DNA of 64,000 nucleotides from Caballeronia cordobensis (GCF_001544575.2 NZ_FCNY02000001.1:1-64000), one strand, 5' to 3'. Positions 8,700-20,069 are shown, numbered from the stretch's first letter. Numbers and translations: made by a program. The notes: a model not told the origin generated them from the letters alone.

Positions 8700-11600
8700 T
8701 CAATGTCCTTCGTTGCCCTGCTGGGCGCGCCGCTGCGCGTCATAGCGCGCGATCGCGGCAGCCGCGTCCTCCTTGTCGCCGCCGAAACGCGCGCGCACGA
8801 CGACGAAGAACATCGGCACCATGAAGATCGCGATGAAGGTCGCGGTGATCATCCCGCCGATCACGCCCGTGCCGATCGCGTGCTGGCTCGCCGCGCCCGC
8901 GCCGTTGCTGATCGCGAGCGGCATCGTGCCGAGAATGAACGCGAGGGATGTCATCAGGATCGGACGCAGGCGCAGGCGCGCCGCTTCTATCGCCGCCGTG
9001 ACCGGACCCATCTTCTGCGAGACCTGAAGGTCACGCGCGAACTCGACGATCAGAATCGCGTTCTTCGCCGATAAGCCCACCGTGGTCAGCAGGCCGACCT
9101 GGAAGAACACGTCGTTCTCCAGACCGCGCAGCGATACGGCCAGCAGCGCGCCGATCACGCCGAGCGGCACGACCATGATCACGGAGAAGGGAATCGACCA
9201 GCTCTCGTACAACGCCGCGAGACACAGGAACACGACGAGAATCGAGATGCCGTACAGAACCGGCGCCTGCGAGCCGGACTGGATCTGCTGGAACGACAGC
9301 CCCGTCCATTCATAGCCCACGCCCGCCGGCAGCTTCGCCGCGAGCGCTTCCATCGCGGCCATCGCCTGGCCGGTCGACTTGCCCGGTGCGGCAATGCCCT
9401 GAATCTCGGTCGACGAAAGCCCGTTGTAGCGCTCCAGCTTGGGCGAGCCGTAGCTCCATTCGCCCGTCGCGAACGACGAGAACGGCACCATCGAGCCCGA
9501 TGAATTGCGCACGTACCAGCGATTCATGTCTTCGGGCGACATGCGGAACGGCGCGTCGCCCTGCATGTACACCTTCTTGATGCGGCTGTCGGTGTCGAGG
9601 AAGTTGTTCACGTACTTCGAGGCCCACACGATCGAGAACGTCTGGTCGATCGTGGACGGCTCGATGCCTTGCGCGAGCGCCTTCTCGCGGTCGATGTTCA
9701 CCTTGAACTGCGCCGTGTCGTTCAGGCCGTTCGGACGCACCTGCGCGAGCGACGGGTCTTTCGCCGCCATGCCGAGCAGCATGTTGCGCGCGTCCATGAG
9801 CTTCTCGTGACCGAGACCGGCGCGATCCTGCAACTCGAAGTCGAAGCCCGACGCCGTGCCGAGTTCGGGAATCGACGGCGGATTCACCGGGAACACGAGC
9901 GCGTTCTTGTAGCCCGCGAAGCGGCCGAAGGTGCGCCCGACGAGCGCCTGGATCTTCTCGTTCGCGGCCGTGCGCTGCGCGAAGTCCTTCAGGCGCACGA
10001 ACACGAGGCCGGAGTTCTGTCCGCGGCCCGCGAAGCTGAAGCCGTTCACCGTGAACACCGACTCGACGATCGAATGCTCGTCTTTCAGCAGATAGCCGGA
10101 CACGTCGTCGAGCGCGCGCTGCGTCATTTCCTTCGTCGAGCCGGCCGGCGTCGCGACGAGCACGAACATCGTGCCCTGGTCTTCATCGGGCAGGAACGCC
10201 TTGGGCAGGCGCGTGAACATCAGCGCGACCGCCGCGATGATCACGAGATAGAGGATCAGAAAACGCCCCGAGCGCTTGATGACGTGCGACACGCCGGTGT
10301 GATACTTCTCCTGGCTCCGTTTGAACGTGCGGTTGAACCAGCCGAAGAAGCCGGTCGTTTTCTCCTCGTGCCCCTTCGGCAGCGGCTTCAGGAGCGTCGC
10401 GCACAGCGCGGGCGTCAGGACCATCGCGGTGAACACGGATAGGCCCATCGCGGAGACGATCGTCAGCGAGAACTGGCGGTAGATCGCGCCTACCGACCCG
10501 CCCGTGAACGCGACCGGCACGAACACCGCCGCCAGCACGAGCGCCACGCCAATGAGCGCGCCGGTGATCTGCTCCATCGCCTTCTTCGTGGCTTCCTTGG
10601 GCGGCAGGCCTTCTTCCGACATTACGCGCTCGACGTTTTCCACGACCACGATTGCGTCGTCCACCAGCAAGCCGATCGCGAGCACGAGGCCGAACATCGA
10701 CAAGGTGTTGATGGAGAAGCCCAGCGCCGACATGATCGCGAACGTGCCGAGCAGCACGACCGGCACCGCGATGGTCGGGATGATCGTCGCCCGCAGGTTC
10801 TGCAGGAACAGATACATCACGAGGAACACGAGCACGATGGCTTCGAACAGCGTCTTCACCACGTCGGCGATCGACTGCTTCACGAACGGCGTGGTGTCGT
10901 ACGGATACTTCACGACGAGACCGGGCGGGAAGTACTTCGACAGTTCGTCGATCTTCGCGCGCACCGCGGTCGCCGTCGCGAGCGCGTTCGCGCCCGTCGC
11001 GAGCTGAATGCCGAAGCCCGCGGCCACGCTGCCGTTGTACTGCGTCTCGAACGTGTAGTTCTCGCCGCCTAGCGCGACGCGCGCGACGTCCTTCACGCGC
11101 ACTCGCGAGCCGTCCTGATTCACCTTCAGCAGCACGTTGCCGAACTGCTCGGGCGTGCGCAGCAGCGTCGCCTCGGTGATGGTCGCCTGCATGGACTGGC
11201 CCGGCACGGACGGCGCGCCGCCGAGCTGACCGCCCGCGACCTGCACGTTCTGCGCTTGCAGCGCATTCTGCACATCGACCGGCGTGAGGCCGTAATTCGC
11301 GAGCTTGTTGGGATCGAGCCAGATGCGCATGGCGTACTGCGTGCCGAAGAGCGTCACCGTGCCCACGCCGTTGAGACGGCTGATCGGGTCCTGAACGTTC
11401 GAGGCCACGTAGTTCGCGAGGTCGTCGCGGCTCATGCTGCCGTCTTCCGACACGAACGCGAGCACGAGCAGGAAGCTGCTGCTCGACTTCGTCACGCTGA
11501 TGCCAAGCTGCTGCACGACCTGCGGCAAATTGGGCGTGGCGAGCTGCAGCTTGTTCTGCACCTGAACCTGCGCGATGTCGGCATTGGTGCCCGCCGCGAA

Positions 11601-11879
11601 CGTGAGCGTGACGGTCGCGGTGCCGCTGTCATCGGAAGTCGATGACAGATACAGCAGATGGTCGAGACCGCTCATCTGCTGCTCGATCACCTGCGTGACC
11701 GTGTTTTCGACGGTCTTGGCCGATGCGCCCGGGTACATCGCGGAAATTTGAATCGCGGGCGGCGCGATGGTCGGATACTGCGCGACCGGCAGCGTCGAAA
11801 CCGACGCGACGCCCGCGAGCATCAGAATGATGGCGATCACCCACGCGAAGATCGGGCGATCGATGAAAAACTTGGCCAT
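8700..11879 (-). CDS. RND multidrug efflux transporter, inner-membrane pump (operon 1)
   Basis: A 1059-aa hydrophobe/amphiphile efflux (HAE1) proton antiporter of the AcrB/MexB type. The N-terminus [20 protein letters not shown] is the standard first membrane helix. The proton-relay aspartates are in [15 protein letters not shown], matching Asp407/Asp408 of AcrB. The essential lysine is in [13 protein letters not shown], matching Lys940. Large periplasmic loops lie after helices 1 and 7. The sequence is full length and intact. The substrate is unknown, but homologues export antibiotics, dyes and solvents. It lies 18 bases after the adaptor gene and one base before the outer-membrane gene. Confidence 0.96.
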   Translation of the reverse strand: MAKFFIDRPIFAWVIAIILMLAGVASVSTLPVAQYPTIAPPAIQISAMYPGASAKTVENTVTQVIEQQMSGLDHLLYLSSTSDDSGTATVTLTFAAGTNADIAQVQVQNKLQLATPNLPQVVQQLGISVTKSSSSFLLVLAFVSEDGSMSRDDLANYVASNVQDPISRLNGVGTVTLFGTQYAMRIWLDPNKLANYGLTPVDVQNALQAQNVQVAGGQLGGAPSVPGQSMQATITEATLLRTPEQFGNVLLKVNQDGSRVRVKDVARVALGGENYTFETQYNGSVAAGFGIQLATGANALATATAVRAKIDELSKYFPPGLVVKYPYDTTPFVKQSIADVVKTLFEAIVLVFLVMYLFLQNLRATIIPTIAVPVVLLGTFAIMSALGFSINTLSMFGLVLAIGLLVDDAIVVVENVERVMSEEGLPPKEATKKAMEQITGALIGVALVLAAVFVPVAFTGGSVGAIYRQFSLTIVSAMGLSVFTAMVLTPALCATLLKPLPKGHEEKTTGFFGWFNRTFKRSQEKYHTGVSHVIKRSGRFLILYLVIIAAVALMFTRLPKAFLPDEDQGTMFVLVATPAGSTKEMTQRALDDVSGYLLKDEHSIVESVFTVNGFSFAGRGQNSGLVFVRLKDFAQRTAANEKIQALVGRTFGRFAGYKNALVFPVNPPSIPELGTASGFDFELQDRAGLGHEKLMDARNMLLGMAAKDPSLAQVRPNGLNDTAQFKVNIDREKALAQGIEPSTIDQTFSIVWASKYVNNFLDTDSRIKKVYMQGDAPFRMSPEDMNRWYVRNSSGSMVPFSSFATGEWSYGSPKLERYNGLSSTEIQGIAAPGKSTGQAMAAMEALAAKLPAGVGYEWTGLSFQQIQSGSQAPVLYGISILVVFLCLAALYESWSIPFSVIMVVPLGVIGALLAVSLRGLENDVFFQVGLLTTVGLSAKNAILIVEFARDLQVSQKMGPVTAAIEAARLRLRPILMTSLAFILGTMPLAISNGAGAASQHAIGTGVIGGMITATFIAIFMVPMFFVVVRARFGGDKEDAAAAIARYDAQRRAQQGNEGH

Positions 11880-11897
11880 GTGGCGTGCCTCCCGTCC

Positions 11898-13136
11898 TTA
11901 TGCGCCGGCAGCGCCGGCAGCGCCGGAAGCGCCCGAGGCCGCCGCGGGCTTGTCCGCGGGCTTGGCAGCGGTCTGGTCCGCGCCCGGGTTCGGCGCGGCG
12001 GGCAGATGCGCGGGCACCGCCTTCACTTCCATGCCCGGCCGCACCTTGTCGATGCCCTCGACGATCACGCGCTCACCCGCATTCAGGCCGCTGTCGACCA
12101 CCCAGCTCTGGCCGTAGGTGCCCGACGTCACGAGCGGACGCAGCGCCACCTTGTTGTCCTTTCCGACGACCATCGCGAGCGCGGTGCCCTTCTGGTCGTG
12201 CGTGACGCCCTGGACCGGCACGACGATCGCCTTGGGATTCACGCCTTCCTCGATGCGCGCGCGCACGAACATGCCCGGCAGCAGCACGCGATCCGCATTC
12301 AGAAAGACGGCGCGCACCGCGACCGAGCCGGTGGACGGATCGACGGTCACATCGCTGAATTGCAGCTTGCCCTGCTCGGGATAGACACGGCCGTCTTCGA
12401 GAATCAGCGTGACTTTCGCGGCGTGCGGGCCGCTCGTCGAAAGACGGCCTTCCTGAATCTGGCGACGCAGCTTGAGACCGTCGAGGCTCGACTGCGTGAG
12501 ATCGACGTACATCGGATCGAGCTGCTGGACGGTCGCCATCAGCGTGGCCTGCGCCGCCTGCACGTAGGCGCCCGGCGTGACCTGCGAGATCCCGACCTGC
12601 CCCGTCACGGGCGACTTCACGTCCGTGTAGCCCAGGTTGATCTGCGCGGTTTCGATGGCCGCCTTCGCCGAAGCGACATCGGCCTGCGCCTGACCCAGCG
12701 CCGCGACCGCGTTGTCGTAGTCCTGCTTGCTCACCGCGCTCGATGCGACTAGCACCTTGTAGCGTTCGGCCTGCGCGTTCGTCGAAACGAGATTCGCCTG
12801 CGCCTTCGCATACGACGCCTTCGCGTTGTTCAGTTGTGCGATGAACGGTGCGGGGTCTATCTTGTACAGACGCTGACCGGCCTTGACGACGCTGCCCTCG
12901 GTGAACTCGCGGCGCAGCACGATTCCATCGACGCGCGCACGCACCTGCGCATCGAGGAACGCGCTCGTGCGGCCCGTCAGTTCCGCGGTGACGGGCACGG
13001 CCGCCGTGTCGAGCGTGACGACGCCCACTTCCGGCGTGTGTTGCGCCATCGGGGCATGTTTCTCTCCGCAGCCGGCCGCCAGCAGAGCGGCCGTCGTGAC
13101 ACCGATGAGGCGGAATGGAATCCGTTTGGGACGCAT
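11898..13136 (-). CDS. RND efflux periplasmic adaptor lipoprotein (operon 1)
   Basis: A 412-aa membrane-fusion protein of the AcrA/MexA type that links the inner-membrane pump to the outer-membrane channel. The lipobox LLAAGCGEK places the acylated Cys near residue 23. It is followed by the lipoyl/barrel-sandwich half, an alpha-hairpin rich in Ala/Gln/Lys (QLNNAKASYAKAQAN), and beta-barrel segments (LLPGMFVRARIEEG). The C-terminal 30 residues are Ala/Pro/Lys-rich and probably disordered. It is the first gene of the operon, and no regulator gene lies upstream of it, unlike the neighbouring paralogous operon. Confidence 0.94.
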   Translation of the reverse strand: MRPKRIPFRLIGVTTAALLAAGCGEKHAPMAQHTPEVGVVTLDTAAVPVTAELTGRTSAFLDAQVRARVDGIVLRREFTEGSVVKAGQRLYKIDPAPFIAQLNNAKASYAKAQANLVSTNAQAERYKVLVASSAVSKQDYDNAVAALGQAQADVASAKAAIETAQINLGYTDVKSPVTGQVGISQVTPGAYVQAAQATLMATVQQLDPMYVDLTQSSLDGLKLRRQIQEGRLSTSGPHAAKVTLILEDGRVYPEQGKLQFSDVTVDPSTGSVAVRAVFLNADRVLLPGMFVRARIEEGVNPKAIVVPVQGVTHDQKGTALAMVVGKDNKVALRPLVTSGTYGQSWVVDSGLNAGERVIVEGIDKVRPGMEVKAVPAHLPAAPNPGADQTAAKPADKPAAASGASGAAGAAGA

Positions 13137-13632
13137 GGAACGCAGACCTCCGTAAGTGCTAAAAATGAAAGACGAGCGCGCGCCCCCCGCTCATGGCGGG
13201 ACGCGCACGCGACGTGTTCAGTGCGATGCGGGCGAACAGAAGGCGGCGCTGGCCGAACCAATGGGCCGGATGCGCGTCGTAAGTGGCTGTTCACCGCGTC
13301 GCATGGCAAAGCGCCGCCGGACCATCCGGCGGAGTCATCCCCGCCTCGGGATGAAAGCCATGTTTTTTGGATACCTAAATGAAATTCGCTCTCGGGCGAC
13401 AGTCTTCGAGCCGGATGCAGCGATGGCTGAGACAAGCAGCCGATTATAGAGATCGCCCGCGCCGAGACTGACTAAACGGCAGGCATAACTGTGATAATTT
13501 GACTCTGATTAAAACAAATGCGGTAAAGGCGCGCAGCGGCCTATACCGCACGGCGAATTCCCGCGCGATTGCGAGCGCGCATGAAAAAGCCCGGCGCGGG
13601 GCCGGGCTCTGTTGCATCGTGCCGACGCGGCT
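13137..13632 (-). other. Inter-operon region between the two RND operons
   Basis: This 496-base gap must hold the promoter of operon 1, reading left, and the end of operon 2. An A/T-rich stretch at about 13485-13535 is the likeliest promoter or regulator region, but I could not fix a -35/-10 pair. The TACATTCA-type palindrome found upstream of operon 2 is absent. The operon 2 terminator is at 13584-13608. I see no convincing gene. Confidence 0.5.
13584..13608 (-). terminator. Rho-independent terminator of RND operon 2
   Basis: Read on the minus strand, an 8-bp stem AGCCCGGC / GCCGGGCT with a 5-base loop is followed by a T-run. It begins 25 bases after the stop of the outer-membrane gene. Confidence 0.85.
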
Positions 13633-15159
13633 TCAACTCGCCGCGGGCGCCGAGGCGGGTTGCGGCGCGCCTTGCGAGCCGTAGTCGACGGGCGCATCCG
13701 CCGGGCGCGGGACATCGCCGGAACGCTCGATCCATCCGCCGCCCAGGAACTGATACAGATCGACGAGGTTGGTCAGGCGGTTCAGGCGCGCCGTGATCAG
13801 CAACTGCTGCGCCTCATAGAGCGCCGTCTGCGCGGTCAGCACCGCCAGATAGCTGTCCACGCCGTTGCGATAGCGCAAGTCCGACAGCTCCAGCCGGCGG
13901 CTCTGCGAATTCACGAAGCGTTCGAGCGACTTGATCTGCTCGTCGAAGGTGCCGCGCGCGGCGAGACCGTCGGCGACTTCGCGGAAGGCCGTCTGGATCG
14001 CCTTCTCGTAATTGGCGATCTCGATGCGCTTCTGCACGTTCGCGAGATCGAGATTGGCCTTGTTCTGGCCGCCCTCGAAGATCGGCACCGTGATCTGCGG
14101 CGCGAACGACCACGCCGCCGACCCCGGCTTGAAGAGACCGCCGAGCGTGGGCGAGAGCGTGCCGAAGCTGCCCGTCAGCGAAACGCGCGGGAAAAACGCC
14201 GCACGCGCCGCGCCGATGTTCGCGTTCGCCGCGAGCAGCGACTGCTCGGCCGCCGCGATGTCGGGACGGCGCGCGAGCAGATCGGACGGCAGGCCCGCGG
14301 GAATGTCGGAGAGCAGATTCTGCGTGTCGAGCGGCATGCCCGCCGGCAGATCGGCCGGCAGCGGCTCGCCCACCAGCAGCACGAGCGCGTTTTCCGCCTG
14401 CGCGCGCAGACGCGACTGCGTTTGCAGATTCGCCTGCGCCTCTTCGACGACGCCTTCCGACTGGCGCAGATCCAGCTCGGTGCCGGTGCCGTTCTCGTAT
14501 TGCAGCTTCGTGATGCGGAACGACTCCTGCGCGGTCTTGAGCGTGTTCTGCGTGACGGTGAGCGCGTCGTCGAAGGCGAGCATCGTCAGATACTGGTCCG
14601 CCACCGACGACACCAGCGCGATCTCCGCCGCCTTGCGCGATTCCGCCGTCGACAGATATTGCGCGAGCGCCTGATCCTTCAGGCTGCGGATGCGCCCGAA
14701 GAAGTCGATTTCCCACGACGCGTTCAGGCCGACCGAATACGTGTTGGAGATCGTGTTGCCGAAGAACGAGAGATTCTTCGGCGTGCGCTGCTTGCTCTGC
14801 GACGCGCTGGCATCGAGCGTCGGGAAGAGCGCCGCGCGCGTGATCTGATACTGCGCACGCGATGCCTCGACGTTGAGCACCGAGACGCGCAGGTCGCGGT
14901 TGTTCTTCAGCGCGAGCTCGACGATCCGCTGCAGGCGCGCATCGGCGAAAAAGTCGCGCCAGCCGATGTCCGGCGCGCTCTGCCCGTTCGCGGTGCGGCC
15001 ATTGCTCGCCGTCGACGACGCATCCGGCTGGTGCGCGTACACGCCACCCTCCGGAAACGTCTGCGCGACGGGCGCCGCCGGCTGCTCGTACTTCGGCTGC
15101 AGCGTGCAGCCGGCGGCGAGCATGGCCGCGGCGGCCGCGATCAACGAATGTTTAATCAT
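13633..15159 (-). CDS. NodT-type outer-membrane efflux lipoprotein (RND operon 2)
   Basis: A 508-aa outer-membrane channel protein of the OprM/NodT family, paralogous to the product of 7232-8698. The signal MIKHSLIAAAAAMLAAGCTL ends in a lipobox Cys. It shows the same OEP landmarks (SWEIDFFGRIRSLKDQALA; VSLTGSFGTLSPTLGGLF). The C-terminus is longer than its paralogue by a Pro/Ala/Ser-rich tail. The ATG at 15159 is chosen because upstream in-frame sequence lies inside the pump gene region and lacks a signal peptide. It lies one base after the pump stop, the same junction as in operon 1. Confidence 0.93.
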   Translation of the reverse strand: MIKHSLIAAAAAMLAAGCTLQPKYEQPAAPVAQTFPEGGVYAHQPDASSTASNGRTANGQSAPDIGWRDFFADARLQRIVELALKNNRDLRVSVLNVEASRAQYQITRAALFPTLDASASQSKQRTPKNLSFFGNTISNTYSVGLNASWEIDFFGRIRSLKDQALAQYLSTAESRKAAEIALVSSVADQYLTMLAFDDALTVTQNTLKTAQESFRITKLQYENGTGTELDLRQSEGVVEEAQANLQTQSRLRAQAENALVLLVGEPLPADLPAGMPLDTQNLLSDIPAGLPSDLLARRPDIAAAEQSLLAANANIGAARAAFFPRVSLTGSFGTLSPTLGGLFKPGSAAWSFAPQITVPIFEGGQNKANLDLANVQKRIEIANYEKAIQTAFREVADGLAARGTFDEQIKSLERFVNSQSRRLELSDLRYRNGVDSYLAVLTAQTALYEAQQLLITARLNRLTNLVDLYQFLGGGWIERSGDVPRPADAPVDYGSQGAPQPASAPAAS

Positions 15160-15160
15160 C

Positions 15161-18100
15161 TCAGTGTCCTTCCTTGTCCGAGGACGGTTCGCCGCCGTGC
15201 GGACCTTCCGACGTGCCGACCGACGGCACATCCTTGCTCTTGCTGAACTTCGAGATCACGACGAAGAACATCGGGATCATGAAAATGGCAAGGAACGTCG
15301 CCGTCAACATACCGCCGATCACGCCGGTGCCGATCGCGTGCTGGCTCGCCGAGCCCGCGCCGTTGCTGATCGCGAGCGGCAGCACGCCGAGAATGAACGC
15401 GAGCGAGGTCATGAGAATCGGGCGCAACCGCAGGCGCGCCGCTTCCATTGCCGCCTCGACCGTCGACATGCCCTGCATGCGCAACTCCCGCGCGAACTCC
15501 ACGATCAGAATCGCGTTCTTGGCCGAGAGGCCGACCGTGGTCAGCAGACCGACCTGGAAGAACACGTCGTTTTCCAGCCCGCGCAAGGTCGCCGCGAGCA
15601 GCGCGCCGAGCACGCCGAGCGGCACGACCATGATCACCGAGAACGGAATCGACCAGCTTTCATACAGCGCCGCGAGACACAGGAACACGACGAGGATCGA
15701 GATGCCGTACAGGATCGGCGCCTGCGAACCGGACTGGCGCTCCTGATACGACAAGCCCGTCCATTCGTAGCCGATGCCCGCGGGCAGCTTCGCCGCGATC
15801 GCTTCCATCGCGCTCATCGCCTGGCCGGTCGATTTGCCGGGAGCTGCCGCGCCCTGGATTTCCACCGCCGAAATGCCGTTGTAGCGTTCGAGCTTGGGCG
15901 AGCCGTAGATCCAGTTGCCCGTCGCGAACGCGCCGAACGGCACCATCGTTCCCGCGCCGTTGCGCACGTACCACTTTTCGAGATCTTCCGGATTCATGCG
16001 GAATCGTGCGTCGCCCTGCACGTAGACCTTCTTGATCCGGTTATCGACATCGAGGAAGTTGTTCACGTACTGCGAGGCCCACGCGATCGAGAACGTCTGG
16101 TCGATGTCCGATACCGAGACGCCGAGCGCATTCGCCTTCTCGCGGTCGATGTTCACCTTGAACTGCGGCGTGTCGTTCAGGCCGTTCGGGCGCACCTGCG
16201 CAAGCGTCGGGTCCTTCGCGGCCATGCCGAGCAGCATGTTGCGCGCTTCCATCAGCTTCGCGTGACCCACGCCCGAGCGGTCCTGCAGCTCGAAGTCAAA
16301 GCCCGCGGCAGTGCCAAGTTCCGGAATCGACGGCGGGTTGACCGGGAAGATCAGCGCGTCCTTGTAGGGCGCGAAGTGCATGAACATCCGGCCGACCAGC
16401 GCCTGTACTTTCTGGTCGCTGTGCTGGCGCTCCGCGTAGTCCTTCATCCGCACGAACACGAGACCGGAGTTCTGGCCGCGTCCCGCGAACGAGAAGCCGT
16501 TCACCGTGAACACCGATTCGACGATCGATTTTTGGTCGGTCAGCAGCCAGTCCTGCACGTCCTTCAGCACGTGCGCGGTGTACTCCTGCGTGGAGCCCGG
16601 CGGCGCCTGCACGAGCACGAACATCGTGCCCTGGTCTTCATCGGGCAGGAAGGACTTCGGCAGGCGCAGGAACAGCATGCCCACCGCGACGATCACGACG
16701 ATATAGATGATGAGCCATCGTCCCGAGCGCCGGATCACATGCTGCACGCCCTTGTGATACTTGTCCTGGCTCTTGTTGAAGTTGCGGTTGAACCAGCCGA
16801 AGAAGCCCTTCTTTTCCGGCTCGTGCCCTTCCGGATGCGGCTTCAGGAGCGTCGCGCACAGCGCCGGCGTCAGAATCAGCGCGACCATCACAGACAGCAC
16901 CATCGCCGCCACGATCGTCAGCGAGAACTGCCGGTAGATCGCGCCCACCGAGCCGCCCGAGAACGCCACCGGCACGAACACCGCCGACAGCACGAGCGCC
17001 ACGCCGATCAGCGCGCCGGTGATCTGGCCCATCGCTTTCCGGGTCGCCTCGCGCGGCGATAAATGCTCTTCCGACATCACCCGCTCGACGTTCTCCACGA
17101 CCACGATCGCATCGTCCACCAACAGACCGATCGCGAGCACGAGGCCGAACATCGAGAGCACGTTGATCGAAAAGCCCACCGCCGACATGATCGCGAACGT
17201 GCCGAGCAGCACGACCGGCACCGCGATGGTCGGGATGATCGTCGCCCGCAGGTTCTGCAGGAACAGATACATCACGAGGAACACGAGCACGATGCCTTCG
17301 ATCAGCGTCTTGACCACTTCCTCGATCGACAGGCGCACGAACGGCGTGGTGTCGTACGGGTACTTCACGACGAGACCGTTCGGGAAGTACTTCGACAGCT
17401 CGTCGATCTTGGCGCGCACCGCCTTGGCGGTGGCGAGCGCGTTCGCGCCCGTGGCGAGCTGAATACCGAAACCGGCGGTCGGCTGGCCGTTGTACTTTGT
17501 GTCGAAGTTGTAGTTTTCGCCGCCGAGCTCGATGTGCGACACATCCTTCAGGCGCACCTGCGAGCCATCCTGATTCACCTTCAGCAGGATGTTGCCGAAC
17601 TGCTCGGGCGTCTGCAGCAGCGTCGCTTCGGTGATGGTCGCCTGCAGCATCTGCCCCGGCACCGACGGCGTGCCGCCGAGCGAGCCCGCCGCCACCTGCA
17701 CGTTCTGATTGCTGATGGCGTTCTTCACGTCCACCGGCGTGAGCGCGTAGTTCGTGAGCTTGGTCGCGTCGAGCCAGATGCGCATCGCGTACTGCGAGCC
17801 GAACAGCGTCGTGGTGCCGACGCCATCGAGACGCGAAAGCGGGTCCGCCACTTTCGACGCCACGTAGTTCGCGAGGTCGTACTTGCTCATGCTGCCGTCT
17901 TCGGACACGAACGCGAGCACGAGCAGGAAGCTCGAACTCGACTTCGTGACCTTCGTGCCGAGCTGCTGCACGACCTGCGGCAGAAGCGGCGTGGCGAGCT
18001 GCAGCTTGTTCTGCACCTGCACCTGCGCGATGTCCGGATTCGTGCCGGCCGCGAACGTCAGCGTGACGGTGGCCGTGCCCGAGTCATCGGAAGTGGACGA

Positions 18101-18334
18101 GAGATACAGCAAGTGGTCGAGGCCGGTCATCTGCTGCTCGATCACCTGCGTCACCGTGTTTTCGACGGTGCTCGCGGATGCGCCCGGATAGTTCGCGCTG
18201 ATCTGGATCGCGGGCGGCGCGATGGTCGGATACTGCGAGACCGGCAGCGTGAAGATCGACGCCATCCCCGCGAGCATGAGGATGATCGCGATCACCCATG
18301 CGAAGATCGGCCGATCGATAAAAAACTTTGCCAT
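15161..18334 (-). CDS. RND multidrug efflux transporter, inner-membrane pump (operon 2)
   Basis: A 1057-aa HAE1-family proton/drug antiporter of the AcrB/MexB type. It shares with its neighbour the first helix [20 protein letters not shown], the aspartate pair in [15 protein letters not shown] and the lysine in [12 protein letters not shown]. The two pumps differ mainly in the periplasmic substrate-binding loops, so they may export different compounds. The arrangement adaptor-pump-channel with a divergent TetR gene matches MexAB-OprM, TtgABC and BpeAB-OprB systems. I do not assign a gene name because paralogues cannot be told apart by eye. Confidence 0.96.
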   Translation of the reverse strand: MAKFFIDRPIFAWVIAIILMLAGMASIFTLPVSQYPTIAPPAIQISANYPGASASTVENTVTQVIEQQMTGLDHLLYLSSTSDDSGTATVTLTFAAGTNPDIAQVQVQNKLQLATPLLPQVVQQLGTKVTKSSSSFLLVLAFVSEDGSMSKYDLANYVASKVADPLSRLDGVGTTTLFGSQYAMRIWLDATKLTNYALTPVDVKNAISNQNVQVAAGSLGGTPSVPGQMLQATITEATLLQTPEQFGNILLKVNQDGSQVRLKDVSHIELGGENYNFDTKYNGQPTAGFGIQLATGANALATAKAVRAKIDELSKYFPNGLVVKYPYDTTPFVRLSIEEVVKTLIEGIVLVFLVMYLFLQNLRATIIPTIAVPVVLLGTFAIMSAVGFSINVLSMFGLVLAIGLLVDDAIVVVENVERVMSEEHLSPREATRKAMGQITGALIGVALVLSAVFVPVAFSGGSVGAIYRQFSLTIVAAMVLSVMVALILTPALCATLLKPHPEGHEPEKKGFFGWFNRNFNKSQDKYHKGVQHVIRRSGRWLIIYIVVIVAVGMLFLRLPKSFLPDEDQGTMFVLVQAPPGSTQEYTAHVLKDVQDWLLTDQKSIVESVFTVNGFSFAGRGQNSGLVFVRMKDYAERQHSDQKVQALVGRMFMHFAPYKDALIFPVNPPSIPELGTAAGFDFELQDRSGVGHAKLMEARNMLLGMAAKDPTLAQVRPNGLNDTPQFKVNIDREKANALGVSVSDIDQTFSIAWASQYVNNFLDVDNRIKKVYVQGDARFRMNPEDLEKWYVRNGAGTMVPFGAFATGNWIYGSPKLERYNGISAVEIQGAAAPGKSTGQAMSAMEAIAAKLPAGIGYEWTGLSYQERQSGSQAPILYGISILVVFLCLAALYESWSIPFSVIMVVPLGVLGALLAATLRGLENDVFFQVGLLTTVGLSAKNAILIVEFARELRMQGMSTVEAAMEAARLRLRPILMTSLAFILGVLPLAISNGAGSASQHAIGTGVIGGMLTATFLAIFMIPMFFVVISKFSKSKDVPSVGTSEGPHGGEPSSDKEGH

Positions 18335-18349
18335 ATAACAGGCTCCCTT

Positions 18350-19624
18350 TTATTGCGCGCCCGAAGCGGCCGATGCGGCTTGCGCACCGCTCGCGTTCGC
18401 CGGGGCCGATGCCGGGGCCGATGCCGCACCCTGCGCGCCCGAAGCCGCGCCCGGCGCCTGCGCGACCTGCGCGTCCGAGGCGGGATACGGGAATTTCGCC
18501 GCGACCGGCTTCACCTGCATGCCCGGCTTCGCCTTGTCGACGCCGTTGACGATCACGCGATCGCCGGGGTTCAGACCGTTATCGACGACCCAGTTGTTGC
18601 CGTAGGTGCCGCCCGTGACGAGCTGGCGCAGTTCGACCTTGTCGTCCTTGCCCACGACGAGCGCCGTCGGCTGGCCCTTCTGGTCATGCGTGACGCCGAT
18701 CTGCGGCACGACGAGCGCGTGGTCGTTCACGCCTTCCTGAATGCGCGCGCGCACGAACATGCCCGGCAGCAGCACGCGGTCCTTGTTCTGGAAGATCGCG
18801 CGGACCGTGACGGAGCCGGTGCTCTGATCGACGCTCACGTCGGAGAACTGGAGCTTGCCCTGCTCGGTATAAGTGCGGCCGTCTTCCAGCACGAGCGACA
18901 CCTTCGCGGCGTGAATGCCTTCGGTCTGCAGGCGCCCTTCCTGAATCTGGCGGCGCAGCTTGAGGCCCTCGACGCTCGATTGCGTCAGATCGACGTAGAT
19001 CGGGTCGAGCTGCTGCACGGTCGTGAGCAGGGTCGCCGCGCTCGCCTGCACGTACGCGCCCGGCGTGACTTGCGACAGACCGGTGCGGCCGGTGATCGGC
19101 GAGACGACGTCCGTGTAGCCCAGATTGATCTGCGCGGTATCGACGGCGGCCTTGCCCGCGGCGACATCGGCGACGGCCTGGCCTTGCGCGGCCACGGCGT
19201 TGTCGTAGTCCTGCTTCGACACGGCGTTCGCCGCGACGAGGATCTTGTAGCGCGACACGAGCGCGTTCTGCGACGCGACGTTCGCCTGCGCCTTCGCGAG
19301 CGACGCCTTCGCGTTGTTCAACTGCGCGATGTACGGCGCCGGATCGATCTTGTAGAGCCGCTGACCGGCCTTGACCTCGGCGCCTTCGGTGAATTCGCGG
19401 CGCAGCACGATGCCATCGACGCGCGCACGCACTTGCGCGACGAGATACGCGTTGGTGCGGCCCGGCAGATCGACGACGACCGGCACGCTCGTCGGCTGCA
19501 CGGTGACGATGCCCACTTCGGGCGTTTGCGGCGGAGGTGCTGATTGTTTTTGCCCGCACGCTGCCAGGAACACGGCAGCCGTCGCGGCGGTGATTAAGCG
19601 GAGTGGAACCCGTTCGACGCGCAT
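18350..19624 (-). CDS. RND efflux periplasmic adaptor lipoprotein (operon 2)
   Basis: A 424-aa membrane-fusion protein of the AcrA/MexA family. The lipobox AVFLAACGQK gives the acylated Cys near residue 23. The alpha-hairpin QLNNAKASLAKAQAN and the late LLPGMFVRARIQEG segment match the operon 1 adaptor. The C-terminal tail is an Ala/Ser/Gly/Gln-rich low-complexity stretch of about 40 residues. The frame is open about 190 bases further upstream, but only the ATG at 19624 yields a signal peptide. It is the first gene of the operon and is controlled by the promoter and operator near 19900-19926. Confidence 0.94.
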   Translation of the reverse strand: MRVERVPLRLITAATAAVFLAACGQKQSAPPPQTPEVGIVTVQPTSVPVVVDLPGRTNAYLVAQVRARVDGIVLRREFTEGAEVKAGQRLYKIDPAPYIAQLNNAKASLAKAQANVASQNALVSRYKILVAANAVSKQDYDNAVAAQGQAVADVAAGKAAVDTAQINLGYTDVVSPITGRTGLSQVTPGAYVQASAATLLTTVQQLDPIYVDLTQSSVEGLKLRRQIQEGRLQTEGIHAAKVSLVLEDGRTYTEQGKLQFSDVSVDQSTGSVTVRAIFQNKDRVLLPGMFVRARIQEGVNDHALVVPQIGVTHDQKGQPTALVVGKDDKVELRQLVTGGTYGNNWVVDNGLNPGDRVIVNGVDKAKPGMQVKPVAAKFPYPASDAQVAQAPGAASGAQGAASAPASAPANASGAQAASAASGAQ

Positions 19625-19898
19625 GGAGCGACCTCTGTCTAAGACTGAGAGTGAAGTTGGGTGCGCGGCGGCCTTCCCCGGGCAATGCCGCGCACGAGCG
19701 TCGTGAGACGCTGTCCGACAAATCAACGGTTCGACGAGTGAGCTAAGCGGCGGCCGTTCGGCCGGCGCTTCATGTCCGTGCTTGGGCGCCCGAGGCGCCG
19801 GCGCTTGACCCAAGGAAGGTCAGAACGGACAACGGATTGAAAGCTTACGGAAATCTGCTCGCCGATTCAATTTGTCGAAATTTGTTGACGGGTGGTAT

Positions 19899-19926
19899 TG
19901 TATATACATTCACGAATGAATGTAAA
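19899..19926 (-). promoter_or_regulatory. Predicted sigma70 promoter of RND operon 2
   Basis: Read on the minus strand, TTTACA (19926-19921) and TATACA (19904-19899) are 16 bases apart. The operator palindrome occupies the spacer and touches both boxes, so repressor binding should block RNA polymerase directly. Confidence 0.65.
19905..19924. promoter_or_regulatory. TetR/AcrR-type operator palindrome
   Basis: A perfect inverted repeat, TACATTCA, four bases, TGAATGTA. Its half-sites closely resemble those bound by AcrR-type efflux repressors (TACAT...ATGTA). It lies between the divergent efflux operon and the TetR gene at 20070, the expected position for its binding site. Confidence 0.8.
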
Positions 19927-20069
19927 AAACTGTACGTGTTTTTCCCCATTAGAGGCGAAGAACAAACCGCTCCGGGGAATCGATTACGTTCGACGAACCT
20001 TCGACAAGACCGCGGACAAGCGGCTTTTTAACGGCAGCAGCAGGAACAGACGGCCCCAGGCCGCAGGAT

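Larger units (their letters stand above)
19625..20069. other. Divergent control region RND operon 2 / TetR gene
   Basis: This 445-base divergent region holds the operator and minus-strand promoter given separately. The predicted efflux transcript has a long leader of roughly 270 bases before the adaptor ATG. On the plus strand, TTGTTG at 19882-19887 with TACATT at 19905-19910 (17-base spacing) could drive the TetR gene and would overlap the same operator, allowing autorepression. Nothing else was recognised. Confidence 0.6.

Noticed and set aside
14873..19543. Long plus-strand open frames opposite RND operon 2
   Set aside because: Composition is Arg/His/Asp-rich with no domains. They mirror the pump and adaptor genes, which have full conserved motifs.
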